Part shown: positions 36,016 through 45,106 of the stretch, piece after piece
Numbering within the stretch: the stretch's first letter is position 1
Layout of the letters: every line of letters starts with the position of its first letter
Made by a program: the position numbers and the translations under genes
The notes under the pieces: generated by a model
The model's database searches: none
The model's input: only the letters and a program-made list of their open reading frames with translations
What the model was told of the DNA's origin: nothing
Source: Synaphobranchus kaupii
Lineage: Eukaryota; Chordata; Actinopteri; Anguilliformes; Synaphobranchidae
Direction: 5' to 3'
Assembly: GCA_029718625.1 (NCBI GenBank)
Contig: CM056385.1
Coordinates: 27,726,960-27,790,959 of the forward strand
Length of the DNA: 64,000 nucleotides

Positions 36016-36826
36016 TTGAATATGTATTGCAAAATGTGCATCCTTATTGATTTGCTGTTAAATGTGTCGGATACTTTTCGACGCTTCCTGTTATCCCTGT
36101 TATGTCCACAGGGGGGCGCAAGAAGATCAAAAGCAAGGGAATGTTATGTTGCATACTTTTTGACGCTTCTTGTTATCCCTGTTATGTCCACAGGGGGGCG
36201 CAAGAAGATCAAAGGCAAGGGAATGTTATGTTGCATACTTTTTGACGCTTCCTGTTATCCCTGTTATGTCCACAGGGGGGCGCAAGAATGTCAGAATGGC
36301 AAGGGAAGGTTATGGTTATGTTGGATACTTTTCGACGCTTCCTGTTATCCCTGTTATGTCCACAGGGGGGCGCAAGAATATCAAAGGCAAGGGAATGTTA
36401 TGTTGCATACTTTTTGACGCTTCTTGTTATCCTTGTTATGTCCACAGCGGGGCGCAAGAAGGTCAGAATGGCAAGGGAAGGTTATGTTGCATACTTTTCG
36501 ATGCTTCCTGTTATCCCTGTTATGTCCACAGGGGGCGCAAGAAGATCAAAGGCAAGGGAATGTTATGTTGCATACTTTTTGACGCTTCCTGTTATCCCTG
36601 TTATGTCCACAGGGGGGCGCAAGAAGGTCAGAATGGCAAGGGAAGGTTATGTTGCATACTTTTTGACGCTTCCTGTTATCCCTGTTATGTCCACAGAGGG
36701 GTGCAAGAAGGTCAGAATGGCAAGGGAAGGCTATGTTGCATACTTTTTGACGCTTCCTGTTATCCCTGTTATGTCCACAGGGGGGAGCCAGAAGGTAATA
36801 TACATAGAGCGTTTATTCGCATAACT

Positions 36827-36855
36827 ATGGCAGAGATTCTGACTATGGTACAAGA
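36827..36855 (+). other. Possible short first coding exon, copy 1
   Basis: ATGGCAGAGATTCTGACTAT then GGTACAAGA, followed by GTGAGT, a consensus donor. It would encode MAEILTMVQ plus a split codon. Equivalent sequences lie at 42405-42433, 47945-47973, 53485-53513 and 59044-59072; copy 2 has CACGA for CAAGA. No downstream exon could be identified, so it may be a duplicated promoter with an orphan first exon, or coincidence. Confidence 0.3.
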
Positions 36856-37403
36856 GTGAGTCATATCCACAGAACTATATACTATATATCAGTTAATATT
36901 CCTGATATTTAAGCAGTTGATTCCTATTCGATCGTATGTTGCTATCAGCTAATTTAGCAGCTTAGCAAGCAGTTCTGTAGGCTGTCGTGCTGTGTGTGTT
37001 AACGTTAATAAGGAATACAACAAAAATACTCAAATGTGTGTGTAATGCACACGTTGCCTAAAGAAAAAACTGTGTTATAGCCTAATTATAGGGACAATTA
37101 CTGAAGGGAAACAGAAAAATAGTAGGCTAACTAGGTTATCACCCTTATGCATTTAGGACATGGGAAAGGAAGGAATCATGGCGACAGTGAACTTTGTCCA
37201 ATAATAGCCTGCTTTAATGAATAAAATCACAACAGGTTAAAGTGGGGATTTAAACATTTATAGCCACAATGTAACATAATAGCCACAATGTAAAATATAA
37301 TTCACATCGCCATTAATCAGAAAGGATGTTAACCAGTTCACATCGAAATCAATGGCTTGCAGAACACCAAATTCTAAATTCCCAACCTCGCTTTTTCCAT
37401 CTG

Positions 37404-37620
37404 CTACCTAATCGTCCCCCAGTTTAATTGGCAACAAATTGTTCTCTCCCTCTCCGTCTGTTGAGCATACTGGTGCAAAACGGCTGCCGTTGCATCATCC
37501 AGGTGAGTGCTGTACATTGGTGGTGGTTGAGGCGAGTCCCCCCTCATCATTGTAAAGTGCTTTGAGTGTGAGAAAGACGCTATATAAATGGCAGGCATTA
37601 TTATTATTATTATTAATTAT
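37404..37620 (+). repeat. Dispersed-repeat 3' tail with (ATT)n
   Basis: GTAAAGTGCTTTGAGTGTGA, GAAAGACGCTATATAAATGG, CAGGC and (ATT)n form the characteristic 3' end of a widespread fish retroposon (the GCGCTATATAAAT tail). The upstream GTACATTGGTGGTGGTTGAG also fits that family. A minus-strand open frame here is a shadow. Confidence 0.6.
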
Positions 37621-37623
37621 TCA

Positions 37624-37668
37624 TGTCCACCAGAGGGAGCCAAATTGTCCATGTCCACCAGAGGGAGC
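37624..37668. repeat. Duplicated CTCF-like motif
   Basis: TGTCCACCAGAGGGAGC occurs twice, at 37624-37640 and 37652-37668. The core CCACCAGAGGGAGC matches the published CTCF core CCASYAGRKGGCRS at 13 of 14 positions. Binding is an inference. Confidence 0.5.
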
Positions 37669-38054
37669 TATTCTGACTAATTGACTGAGTACCCATAATG
37701 CATTTCATCTACTATCGCACATCTGTGAATGTGTGCATATTTCGATTGACACCGTTTACTCTCAATGCTTTTTATGTGCTAACACAATGTTTTGTGTATA
37801 TAAATATATGCGTCAACATGCCATGCAAATGCTTTGTAAGTATGTCTGTTTAGAAACAGATAAGTAACTAAATAAGTAACTAAAGAGTCAAAAAGAAGTT
37901 CAAATGAATCAGCAAACAGGTTTATTTCTGGGTACCTAATGTATGTGTTTTCCAATTAATCCATTATGATTACCCACAATGCATTTCATGTATTGTTGCA
38001 AACCATGAATGTAAGAGTATGGTATTTGATGTACGTAGTAACAAGGCAAATTGC

Positions 38055-38380
38055 ACTGTTCACCTGGTTTGCTCCTTTTTTGGGGACACATTAAATGCAT
38101 AATCAAAATGAGATACATATATTTTTGTGGAATTCTTTATTTGAGAAAACAAGGATATTCCCTGTTTTGCACATTTACTTAAAATGATTTATTTTATTCG
38201 AAAATGGCAATCTTTTTAAGCAACTCTAAAATATGCCATTTCTAGAGTTAGTCATTTGGTTTAAATAAATAAGCAAAGTAGGGAATATCCTTATTTATAA
38301 AATTAAATTCCCCAAAAATATGCCTGTCTACTTTTGGTTACACATTGTCCCCTAAAAAGGAGCCAACCAGGTACACCGTG
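38055..38380. repeat. Imperfect foldback element in copy 1
   Basis: The left arm (CACCTGGTTTGCTCCTTTTT...GGGGACACATT, then AACAAGGATATTCCCTGTTT) is mirrored on the right by AGTAGGGAATATCCTTATTT ... CATTGTCCCCTAAAAAGGAG CCAACCAGGT. The arms are about 100 bp and substituted. No coding capacity is seen. Confidence 0.6.
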
Positions 38381-38439
38381 GGATTGGCCTTCTTTCTACA
38401 TCCATAAAATACATACTGTCAGAATCTGTGATTTCTTTT

Positions 38440-38614
38440 CAGGGTTGCCAGATGCTTAAATCTGGGTGGTTTTGGATGGCAGACCTGGCCTACCCGAAAC
38501 AAAAACCCAGGGACGCCAGATCGAAAAACCCCCCATTTGGGGGGAAAAAACTCCCAAAGATCCCTTGGTTGGGGGAATTTTTAAAGAAAACTTTTCTAAA
38601 ATCTGGCAACCCTG
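38440..38614. mobile_element. 175-bp TIR element
   Basis: CAGGGTTGCCAGAT at the left and ATCTGGCAACCCTG at the right are exact complements. The interior contains AACCCCCCATTTGGGGGG. The other macrosatellite copies keep only a right-hand part (AAATCTGGTAGCCCTG or AAATCTGGCAGCCCTG) next to a poly-G tract. The CAGGG ends recall hAT-type termini, but no 8-bp duplication is visible. Confidence 0.6.
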
Positions 38615-38703
38615 AAAATGTATGCTTCAATTAATTCTCATTAAAAAGTTCAGATTACCCACAGTGCAGTTTGTGTATTGTAAAATGCAGATGAGTTTTA
38701 TCA

Positions 38704-38834
38704 GCAGCCATACCACCATGCAATCTGCTCCTGCTGAATGGCTGAAGCTGAGCAGGTGTGGGCTTGGTTAGTACTTGGATGGGAGACCTGAGTTGTTGCT
38801 GGAAGAGATGTTGGTGGGCCAGTAGAGGGCAATC
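38704..38834 (+). repeat. 5S-rRNA-derived module, copy 1
   Basis: GCAGCCATACCACCATGCAA, then GCTGAAGCTGAGCAGGTGTG, GGCTTGGTTAGTACTTGGAT and GGGAGACCTG follow 5S rRNA from its 5' region (GCCATACCACC) through the internal promoter (AGCTAAGCAGGG; GGTTAGTACTTGGATGGGAGAC). A non-5S extension ends GGGCCAGTAGAGGGCAATC. Internal 5S bases are lost, so it is a SINE3-like relic. Homologous modules lie at 44251-44381, 49781-49910, 55319-55448 and 60882-61010. Confidence 0.75.
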
Positions 38835-38902
38835 ATTTCTTTAGTCAAATCTTCCCTTTGGTCAAATATGCCCCAATAGAGTGATCACCCTCAAACACAT
38901 CA

Positions 38903-39566
38903 AGGCCACTGTGGCATAACGGTAGAGTCTTGGTCTCTGGAAGGTGAGCTTGAGGGTTCAAACCTCATTCTAGATCTTTATTCCTCATATTTTTATGATC
39001 TCAGCTTCTTCACTCCACTTCAGAGCTCACAGAACAGCTAAGGATACTTTGGCACAACGGTATTGTCTTTGTCTGTGGACACAGGACTTCAGGGTTCAAA
39101 CCTCACTCTTCACCTACATTTCTGTGGTCTCATTTTCTGTCCAAGATTGTGGCGAGAATTCAATTAAATTCAATAAACTTTAATTGTCCCCGTAGGGCAA
39201 TTGAAATGGCAGCAAAAGCACATAGGTACATAAAGGTATAAAAAACAACAGAAGGTACAGGCTTTTTGAATGTTCTTTCTCCTCTCTTTTTGCATCTTCG
39301 TGAATTCACTGCAGGAAAACCCAACAAAGAAGTGTAAGTTACAGTGGCTCAAAGGAATGGTTCTGGTTTAGCAACGCCAAGGTCTGGGGTTCAATCCCCA
39401 TTCAGGTTTGCACAACTTTTGTCCGTTGTACCATTGTACCATTGTACCATTGTGCCATTTAAGTTTGTAGAAAAACAAACCACAAATGCGAAGGACTCCG
39501 TGGCGTAGGAGGCTGGACCGCACTTCACGTGGATAGAGGTTGCTGGTTCGATACCCCGAGTGCCAC
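38903..39566 (+). repeat. Cluster of four tRNA-like segments, copy 1
   Basis: Four segments with A- and B-box-like motifs on the same strand: 38903-38970 (GTGGCATAACGGTAGAG ... GGGTTCAAACC), 39041-39107 (TTGGCACAACGGTATTG ... GGGTTCAAACC), 39341-39407 (GTGGCTCAAAGGAATGG ... GGGTTCAATCCCC) and 39491-39566 (GTGGCGTAGGAGGCTGG ... GGTTCGATACCCC). The first two are clearly related. None folds into a convincing full cloverleaf by eye, and the spacing is 60-230 bp. Between the second and third lies CAATAAACTTTAATTGTCCC, another dispersed repeat (about 39156-39210). These are tRNA-derived retroposon heads rather than working tRNA genes. Confidence 0.6.
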
Positions 39567-39580
39567 ACCTGAGCAATGTT

Positions 39581-39653
39581 GGTGGTCCCCAAGGGTGGGG
39601 GAGTTGTATGAATGTGGTGGTCCCCAAGGGTGGGGGAGTTGTATGAATGTGGT
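39581..39653. repeat. 35-bp VNTR, copy 1
   Basis: Two units of TGGTCCCCAAGGGTGGGGGA GTTGTATGAATGTGG. Homologous tracts follow the tRNA-like cluster in each copy. Copy 5 (about 61749-61855) has three units, and copies 3-5 add a duplicated GTATGAATGGGG. Confidence 0.85.
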
Positions 39654-40645
39654 GTGAATGAAGGGGAAGTGGCGGTTGTGGCCCCCCCCTGAAAGTTGGG
39701 AGCACAATGCAGGGGGTTATGCAACTTTTTTGGAGCACAAACTTTTTGGCTGTAAGGCGAAAAAGTTGAGAATTCGGCCAGGCCCCACCCTCCATTAGTG
39801 CATTACTACAGACAGTATCACATACAACTATAATCAAATTAGTTTGTTTTAGTTAAAACAAATTGACTTGATTGCATAGAGGTATGTAAGACTGTAAGTA
39901 GTAATACACTAATCTACACCAAATGTGGTGCATAAAAACAAAAAGAAAGCAAAACTCATACTTACACAGCTCCTCCGTCTGGGGACTTCCTGCTTCTCCT
40001 CCGCATGGTCAGCTCATCATGGTCAGCCCACAGTGCTTCCCTGATGCATATGCCTTGGTGCTGGGCAGCGTACCTATGGATTGGATTTCAGGACACGGTA
40101 CTGGTACACACACTGGGCTGAATGACAAATGTCTTGGGACTTAGGTCGAGCATATGAGCAACACAGAGCTCTTAGGACGGCACAGATTTCAGAGGTTTTG
40201 GGTCATGGATCCACCCAGGGCAGATTCCAGACGGTCTTAAGGCTTGTTGCAGCTGCTGGTCGCACTCTGAGGCCTTAAGACTTGTATCTGCCGTAAATTC
40301 TCGAGACCTGTAACGGGCCTAGTTCTTGACATGGATTCTGATACTACAATTCACAAGTGTTGAGATATGAACCAGGCCAAAGTCGTGACAACGAGGCCCT
40401 GGGACCTGAGTATGAGACATAAAGTATACATACCACTGCACCTGGGACACCGGCACACTTCAGAAGGTACGCACTGGGTTTGCACACAGATAAACCGGGG
40501 CCACAATTGCTTGCGGGGCTGCAGAAAAGCTGGAGTGAAAAAGAGAGGTTGAAACATGTTTAAAATCACCAATATCTGTTAGAATAAATTATGCGGGAAA
40601 ACACATGAGAAGCTGTGACTTGGATTATTATTTCTTCATATATTT

Positions 40646-41044
40646 ATAAATATGCACAGTGAAAATGGTGATGGTTAAATCCCCCCATGAAGTTTAATTA
40701 GAGTTTGAAGTTGGCCATCTCATGTCCTTGTATATAACAGTACTACCACATTTTGACCACAAGATGGTGCCATTTTAACAAATAGTTGAAATGGCACCAT
40801 CTTGTGGTCAAAATGTGGTAGTACTATATGTGATATACATCTCATATCCTTGTATTTCACACAGTACTACCACATTTTGACCACAAGATGGTGCCATTTC
40901 AACTATCTCTTAAAATGGCACCATCTTGTGGTCAAAATGTGGTAGTACTGTGTGAAATACAAGGATATGAGATGGCCAACTTCAAACTCTAATTAAACTT
41001 CATGGGGGGGTTTTAACGTCACCATTTTCACTGTGCATATTTAT
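40646..41044. repeat. 399-bp compound palindrome, copy 1
   Basis: The outer arms (ATAAATATGCACAGTGAAAA TGGTG ... TTGGCCATCTCAT) and their complement on the right enclose two inner palindromes. Each inner one is made of GTACTACCACATTTTGACCA CAAGATGGTGCCATTT facing its own complement across a short loop. The same 36-bp module therefore occurs four times, two in each orientation. There is no open frame. It is best seen as a foldback element or MITE that has been inverted-duplicated. Confidence 0.92.
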
Positions 41045-41666
41045 GAAAGGATGTGCAAACTTTCTATAGCCAGTATGTACTTACATAGGACCACATGTAC
41101 TTATAAATCTGAAATATTTTGACATCTGGAATAACACCTGATATGACAGAAAAATACAAAAATAAAACAGCCAAGGCAGAAAGCTAGCTATTGCTGCTGT
41201 TAACTAAAGTGGATCATCGTAAACTTGATTACTAACCTAGTTATATAAATCTGAGGGACAGTCATAAAAAGCAAACATATCTATCATCATATTTAGTGAG
41301 CTAGACTGATAGTGGCTTATGAGAAAGAATGAATAAAGCATCTTGCTCCAGACAAGAAGTCCATGCAGTCGAGTCAAGGTAAATGTATTCATAGGTGTGG
41401 AAAAAAACTCAACATCCATACCATTGTTACTGTAATTGTAAATTATGAGTGTTTAAATTGGAAGTTACGCAGTGTTGCATTTTACTAGTGAACTTACTCA
41501 AAATAATCCGATTTTTTTTTCTAGGTTTAAATAATTTGACAGATAACTAGCAACACGATACATGTATAATGGAGTATAATGTTACTTTGTAAATGGTAAC
41601 CATATAAAAAGACTTTCGGTATATTTAGCAACGTGACAAGCCATACAACATTAGCTAACACATTAG

Positions 41667-41682
41667 CGGGGCGGGGGCGCGT
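41667..41682. promoter_or_regulatory. GC-box-like site in AT-rich context
   Basis: CGGGGCGGGGGCGCGT in an otherwise AT-rich stretch resembles an Sp1/KLF site. It recurs in each unit (about 47206, 52747, 58306 and 63880), with one extra G in copy 2. Whether it drives transcription is unknown. Confidence 0.35.
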
Positions 41683-42101
41683 CAAGTTGCATGCCTGCTT
41701 AAACGATCTTGCCAACATTAGCTGGCTTGTTTATTCAATGGTCCCTGTCTAGCTAGTGTTCTCTACAAAGCCAGCTAACTAGTTCAATTTATCGATGCAA
41801 GCTTTGTTAAATATATGGATATATAATTAGGTATCACACGCGAAGCATACGAAGTGCTATTTTCAAAAGTTGGAGTTAGCTGGTAGACATTACATAGTTA
41901 ACTTTGTCTTGCTACAAAATAAGTAATTACCTTTCTGTAGCACTGTACGGTGGAAGAATGTTTACGAGTCGCAGATGTACACCACATGGCCTTTCGTCAA
42001 TGGTTTATTCGGGAAATGAAGTCAAAGGTCTCGTCAGCTTCAGTAATCGCGTCTTGTTATTGACAACATAGCTATCCCATAAGCGCTTTCAAAAAACATA
42101 A

Positions 42102-42433
42102 ACATTGCGTCACGGTTGATCAAACCATATTAACTGGAGTTTCATTTTGGCTGTGTCCGAATACGACCCCTACACACTTTTGGGTACGCATATTTGAGTC
42201 CACTTCGTCAAAAAGCTTTTGAGTGTGCGATTTTTCTCACAAATGGGGGCACTTAAATTACCAAAACGAACCCCTTATTTCCGGGGTGTTGTTGAGGGAG
42301 TTCAGGAGCACACTCACCTGCAGAATTGTGCACTCATCCAACAATTTCAGCAAGTAAGGCGGAAGTAAAAACGTAATATACATAGAGCGTTTATTCGCAT
42401 AACTATGGCAGAGATTCTGACTATGGTACACGA
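42102..42433 (+). promoter_or_regulatory. Promoter-like block and possible first exon at unit junction
   Basis: The end of each unit contains CCTTATTTCCGGGGTGTTG and AAGGCGGAAGTAAAAACG; GCGGAAGT is an ETS-type site typical of TATA-less promoters. About 30 bp later comes ATGGCAGAGATTCTG (ATG at 42405, A at -3, G at +4), and then a GTGAGT donor. The left portion (GTGTCCGAATACGACCCCTA) resembles a dispersed repeat. The arrangement could be a promoter plus first exon reiterated with the satellite; no transcript evidence can be had from sequence alone. Confidence 0.3.
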
Positions 42434-42828
42434 GTGAGTCATATCCACAAAACTATATACTATATATCAGTTAATATTCCTGATATTTAAGCAGTTGATT
42501 CCTATTCGATCGTATGTTGCTATCAGCTAATTTAGCAGCTTAGCAAGCAGTTCTGTAGGCTATCGTGCTGTGTGTGTTAACGTTAATAAACTTTTAGCGC
42601 AAAACTGTGTTGTCCATATGACTTTGAATGTATGGTTTGAATGTTTGAAGGCAAAGATTGCAGTGAACAATGTTGGAAATTGAAATTGTGATTAGGCTAC
42701 TTTTGAATAGGAGAGTGGGCTGTCCATTCTCCTTATTCATTTTTTATTCATGTTTATTCAGTCAGGGGGAAGCGTAGAAGGTGACAGATAGAGATGTTAC
42801 AGTGCAGAAAGTGTATTGGTGAACACCT

Positions 42829-43086
42829 CCCAGATAGCAAGCGAACGTTGAATCGACGTAGATTCAATGTGGAATTCCGACGTTGATTCAACATCAATTT
42901 GCTCATCGAGATCACGTTGTCAGAATACCGACAAATATTGAATAATCAAGGTTAAATATTTACATGATATTTAAAAGTTTTAATGTTTGTTGCCATCACT
43001 GACTCACTCCATTAGCTTTCAACGTGATTTCGATGAGCAAATTGATGTTGAATCCACGTCGATTCAACGTTCGCTTGCTATCTGGG
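42829..43086. mobile_element. 258-bp TIR element, copy 2
   Basis: Ends are CCCAGATAGCAAGCGAACGT and its complement ACGTTCGCTTGCTATCTGGG. Complementarity extends inward (TTGATTCAACATCAATTTGC facing GCAAATTGATGTTGAATCCA), so it is a MITE-like foldback. Homologues lie at 48369-48626, 53909-54166 and 59473-59730; it is missing from copy 1. It is non-coding. Confidence 0.85.
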
Positions 43087-43198
43087 TAATTAAAGGGAGA
43101 AAGTTGCGCACCTCTACTGGGGAACGGGGATGAGTGCAGACACCAACCATACAGCATGGAGAGTGTATTCTTAATACCTGCACCTTGCAGACAGATAT

Positions 43199-43430
43199 GC
43201 AGTGCGGCAGTGTAGTATAATGGTTAAGGAACTGGCCTTGTAACCGAAAGGTTGCAGGTTCGATTCCCCGGTTGGACACTGCCGTTGTACCCTTGAGCAA
43301 GGTACTTAACCTGAATCGCTTCAGTATATATCCAGCTGTCTGAATGGATAATATGTAAAAAAATAAAAAAATAAAATAAAATTTAAGTCACTCTGGATAA
43401 GAGCATCTGCTAAATGCCTATAATGTAATT
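43199..43430 (+). mobile_element. tRNA-derived SINE, copy 2
   Basis: The tRNA-like head has an A box (TAGTATAATGGTTAAGG) and a B box (GGTTCGATTCC). It is followed by CCCTTGAGCAAGGTACTTAA CCTGAATCGCTTCAG, an A-rich linker and the L2-type tail AGTCACTCTGGATAAGAGCA TCTGCTAAATG. This is the layout of common teleost SINEs that use an L2-clade LINE for mobility. Homologues lie at 48741-48965, 54281-54510 and 59845-60073, and the A-rich linker differs in length among them. Confidence 0.88.
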
Positions 43431-43939
43431 AAGGGAGGTTGTAAATTAATGATGAATGGTCTCCTCCGCATTCATTAAAGAGTGATTTTGAATTAAAAAA
43501 ATATTATGTTCAAACTTTATTTGCATAGCCACCAGAGCGTGTGAGCGGAGTTGAGCGAAACACTAGTTTTGAATCAAATTATTTCAATAATCTGGACAGC
43601 TCATGCTATTTCTTCACCACAACAGGAAAAGATGATAGCCGATAGCCTAAACGAATGCGATTGTTACCAATATTCAACAAAGGGATTAGTATCCACAAAT
43701 TATGGAAAGTTTCTATTTTAGATTTATATAACAAGGAATGCAACAAAAATACTCAAATGTGTGTGTAATGCACACGTTGCCTAAAGAAAAATTGTGATTG
43801 AAATTGTGATTACTATGCTATAGGAAATTTCATACATAGGTTAGTTTGTGCATTGTTAATTGGAAACGCGAACACAGAAAGGTTTGCTGTCGGTTACTGC
43901 ATCCGAATGCAGCTCGTTTTCGTTCGTTTTCCAACCGTG

Positions 43940-43941
<2 letters not shown>

Positions 43942-43970
<29 letters not shown>
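43942..43970. repeat. Poly-G tract, copy 2
   Basis: 29 consecutive G, followed by AATTCCCGAAAATCCCCCG. Homologous tracts are 24 G (49477-49500), 18 G (55022-55039) and 18 G (60585-60602). Confidence 0.9.
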
Positions 43971-44250
43971 AATTCCCGAAAATCCCCCGTTTGGGGGAAT
44001 TATTAAATAATTTTTTTCTGAAATCTGGTAGCCCTGAAAATGTATCCTTCAAAGTCCCCCATTAAATGAAACAAAAGTTTTCACAAAGTAGCTTACATAT
44101 GTTATGCTGTTGGTTTATAATTTGCCTCCTTGTCTACTTTGTGTTCATTATGTTCATATGGTTAGCTAACATGCATACACATTCTCATTAAATATTTCAG
44201 ATTACCCACAGTGCAGTTTGTGTGTTATAAAATGAAGAGACATTTTATCA

Positions 44251-44381
44251 GCAGCCATACCACCATGCAATCTGCTCCTGCTGAATGGCAAAAGCTAAGC
44301 AGGTGTGGGCTTGGTTAGTACTCAGATGGGAGACCTAAGTTGTGGCTGGAAGTGATGTTGGTGGGCCAGTAGAGGGCAATC
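44251..44381 (+). repeat. 5S-rRNA-derived module, copy 2
   Basis: Same module as in copy 1 with small changes (AAAGCTAAGCAGG, closer to 5S; TACTCAGATGGGAGACC). This form is shared by copies 3-5. Confidence 0.75.
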
Positions 44382-44450
44382 CTCTCTTTAGTCAAATCTT
44401 CCCTTTGGTCAAATATGCCCCAATAGAGTGATCACCCTCAAACACATCAA

Positions 44451-45106
44451 GGCCACTGTGGCATAACGGTAGAGTCTTGGACTCTGGAAGGTGAGCTTGA
44501 GGGTTCAAACCTCATTCTTTATCTTTATTCCTCATATTTTTATGATCTCAGCTTCTTCACTCCACTTCAGAGCTCACAAAACAGCTAAGGATACTTTGGC
44601 ACAACGGTATTGTCTTTGTCTGTGGACACAGCACTTCAGGGTTCAAACCTCACTCTTCACCTACATTTCTGTGGTCTCATTTTCTGTCCAAGATTGTGGC
44701 GAGAATTCAATTAAATTCAATAAACTTTAATTGTCCCCGTAGGGCAATTGAAATGGCAGCAAAAGCACATAGGTACATAAAGGTATAAAAAACAACAGAA
44801 GGGACAGGCTTTTTGAATGTTCTTTCTCCTCTCTTTTTGCATCTTCATGAATTCACTGCAGGAAAACCCAACAAAGAAGTGCAAGTTACAGTGGCTCAAA
44901 GGAATGGTTCTGGTTTAGCAACGCCAAGGACGGGGGTTCAATCCCCATTCAGGTTTGCACAACTTTTGTCCATTGTACCATTGTACCATTGTGCCATTTA
45001 AGTTTGTAGAAAAACAAAACACAAATGCAAAGGACTCCGTGGCGTAGGAGGTTGGACCGCACTTCACGTGGGTCGATGTTGCCGGTTCGATTCCCCGAGT
45101 GCCACA
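44451..45106 (+). repeat. Cluster of four tRNA-like segments, copy 2
   Basis: Segments at 44451-44518, 44588-44657, 44887-44953 and 45031-45106. The third (GACGGGGGTTCAATCCCC) and fourth (CCGGTTCGATTCCCC) have better B boxes than in copy 1. Confidence 0.6.

Larger units (their letters stand above)
11246..36794. repeat. 25.5-kb composite satellite array (84-bp core)
   Basis: The basic unit is about 84 bp: GCATACTTTTTGACGCTTCC, TGTTATCCCTGTTATGTCCA, CAGGGGGGCGCAAGAAGGTC, AGAATGGCAAGGGAAGGTTA, TGTT. Two variants differ after the G-run: an 82-bp type with AAGATCAAAGGCAAGGGAAT, and a 90-bp type with a duplicated GGTTATGGTTATG. Runs of two to ten units are bracketed by AT-rich spacers. A 'head' (CACTCCAAAAAATAAATATG to CTGTTAAATGTGTCGG) starts each run. 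Runs end with a short tail (CCAGTGAAGGTTTTTGCACT) or a long tail of about 150 bp containing CGTTGAATAGTGACAAAACA. The leftmost 600 bp are the most diverged, as expected at an array edge. I estimate more than 200 core units. No coding function is supported. Confidence 0.95.
36795..42372. repeat. 5.5-kb macrosatellite, copy 1 (diverged)
   Basis: Starts at GTAATATACATAGAGCG directly against the last 84-bp-type satellite unit. Its first 220 bp match the start of the other copies. The block that carries the 258-bp TIR element and the tRNA SINE in copies 2-5 (about 1.15 kb) is absent. Copy 1 instead has its own 37,080-38,630 segment with a dispersed-repeat tail, a foldback and a small TIR element. 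From about 38,650 to the end it matches the others closely, for example through the 5S-like, tRNA-like and palindrome modules. Confidence 0.9.

Noticed and set aside
11246..36794. Regularly spaced repeats resembling a CRISPR array
   Set aside because: The units vary, there are no unique spacers of constant size, no cas genes, and the genome is clearly vertebrate.
11367..36859. Many 60-335-codon plus-strand frames with CYPCYVHRG or LPVIPVMSTGG repeats
   Set aside because: They are translations of the 84/90-bp satellite in two or three frames at once, broken by 82-bp units, with no family resemblance.
38704..38834. Functional 5S rRNA gene
   Set aside because: The 5S-like part is truncated and has internal losses, no terminal T-run, and a SINE-like extension.
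38903..39566. Functional tRNA genes
   Set aside because: A and B boxes are recognisable, but the acceptor and anticodon stems do not pair well; retroposon heads are the better explanation.
39368..39837. Minus-strand frames of 60-148 codons rich in proline and histidine
   Set aside because: They read through the tRNA-like cluster and the VNTR, and change length and frame from copy to copy with single-base differences.
41527..41718. 63-codon minus-strand frame conserved in every unit
   Set aside because: Conservation only reflects near-identity of the tandem copies; no domain or codon signal is visible.
43064..43300. 78-codon minus-strand protein repeated in each unit
   Set aside because: It is the antisense reading of the tRNA-derived SINE head and flanking TIR element (the [10 protein letters not shown] stretch is the B-box region).
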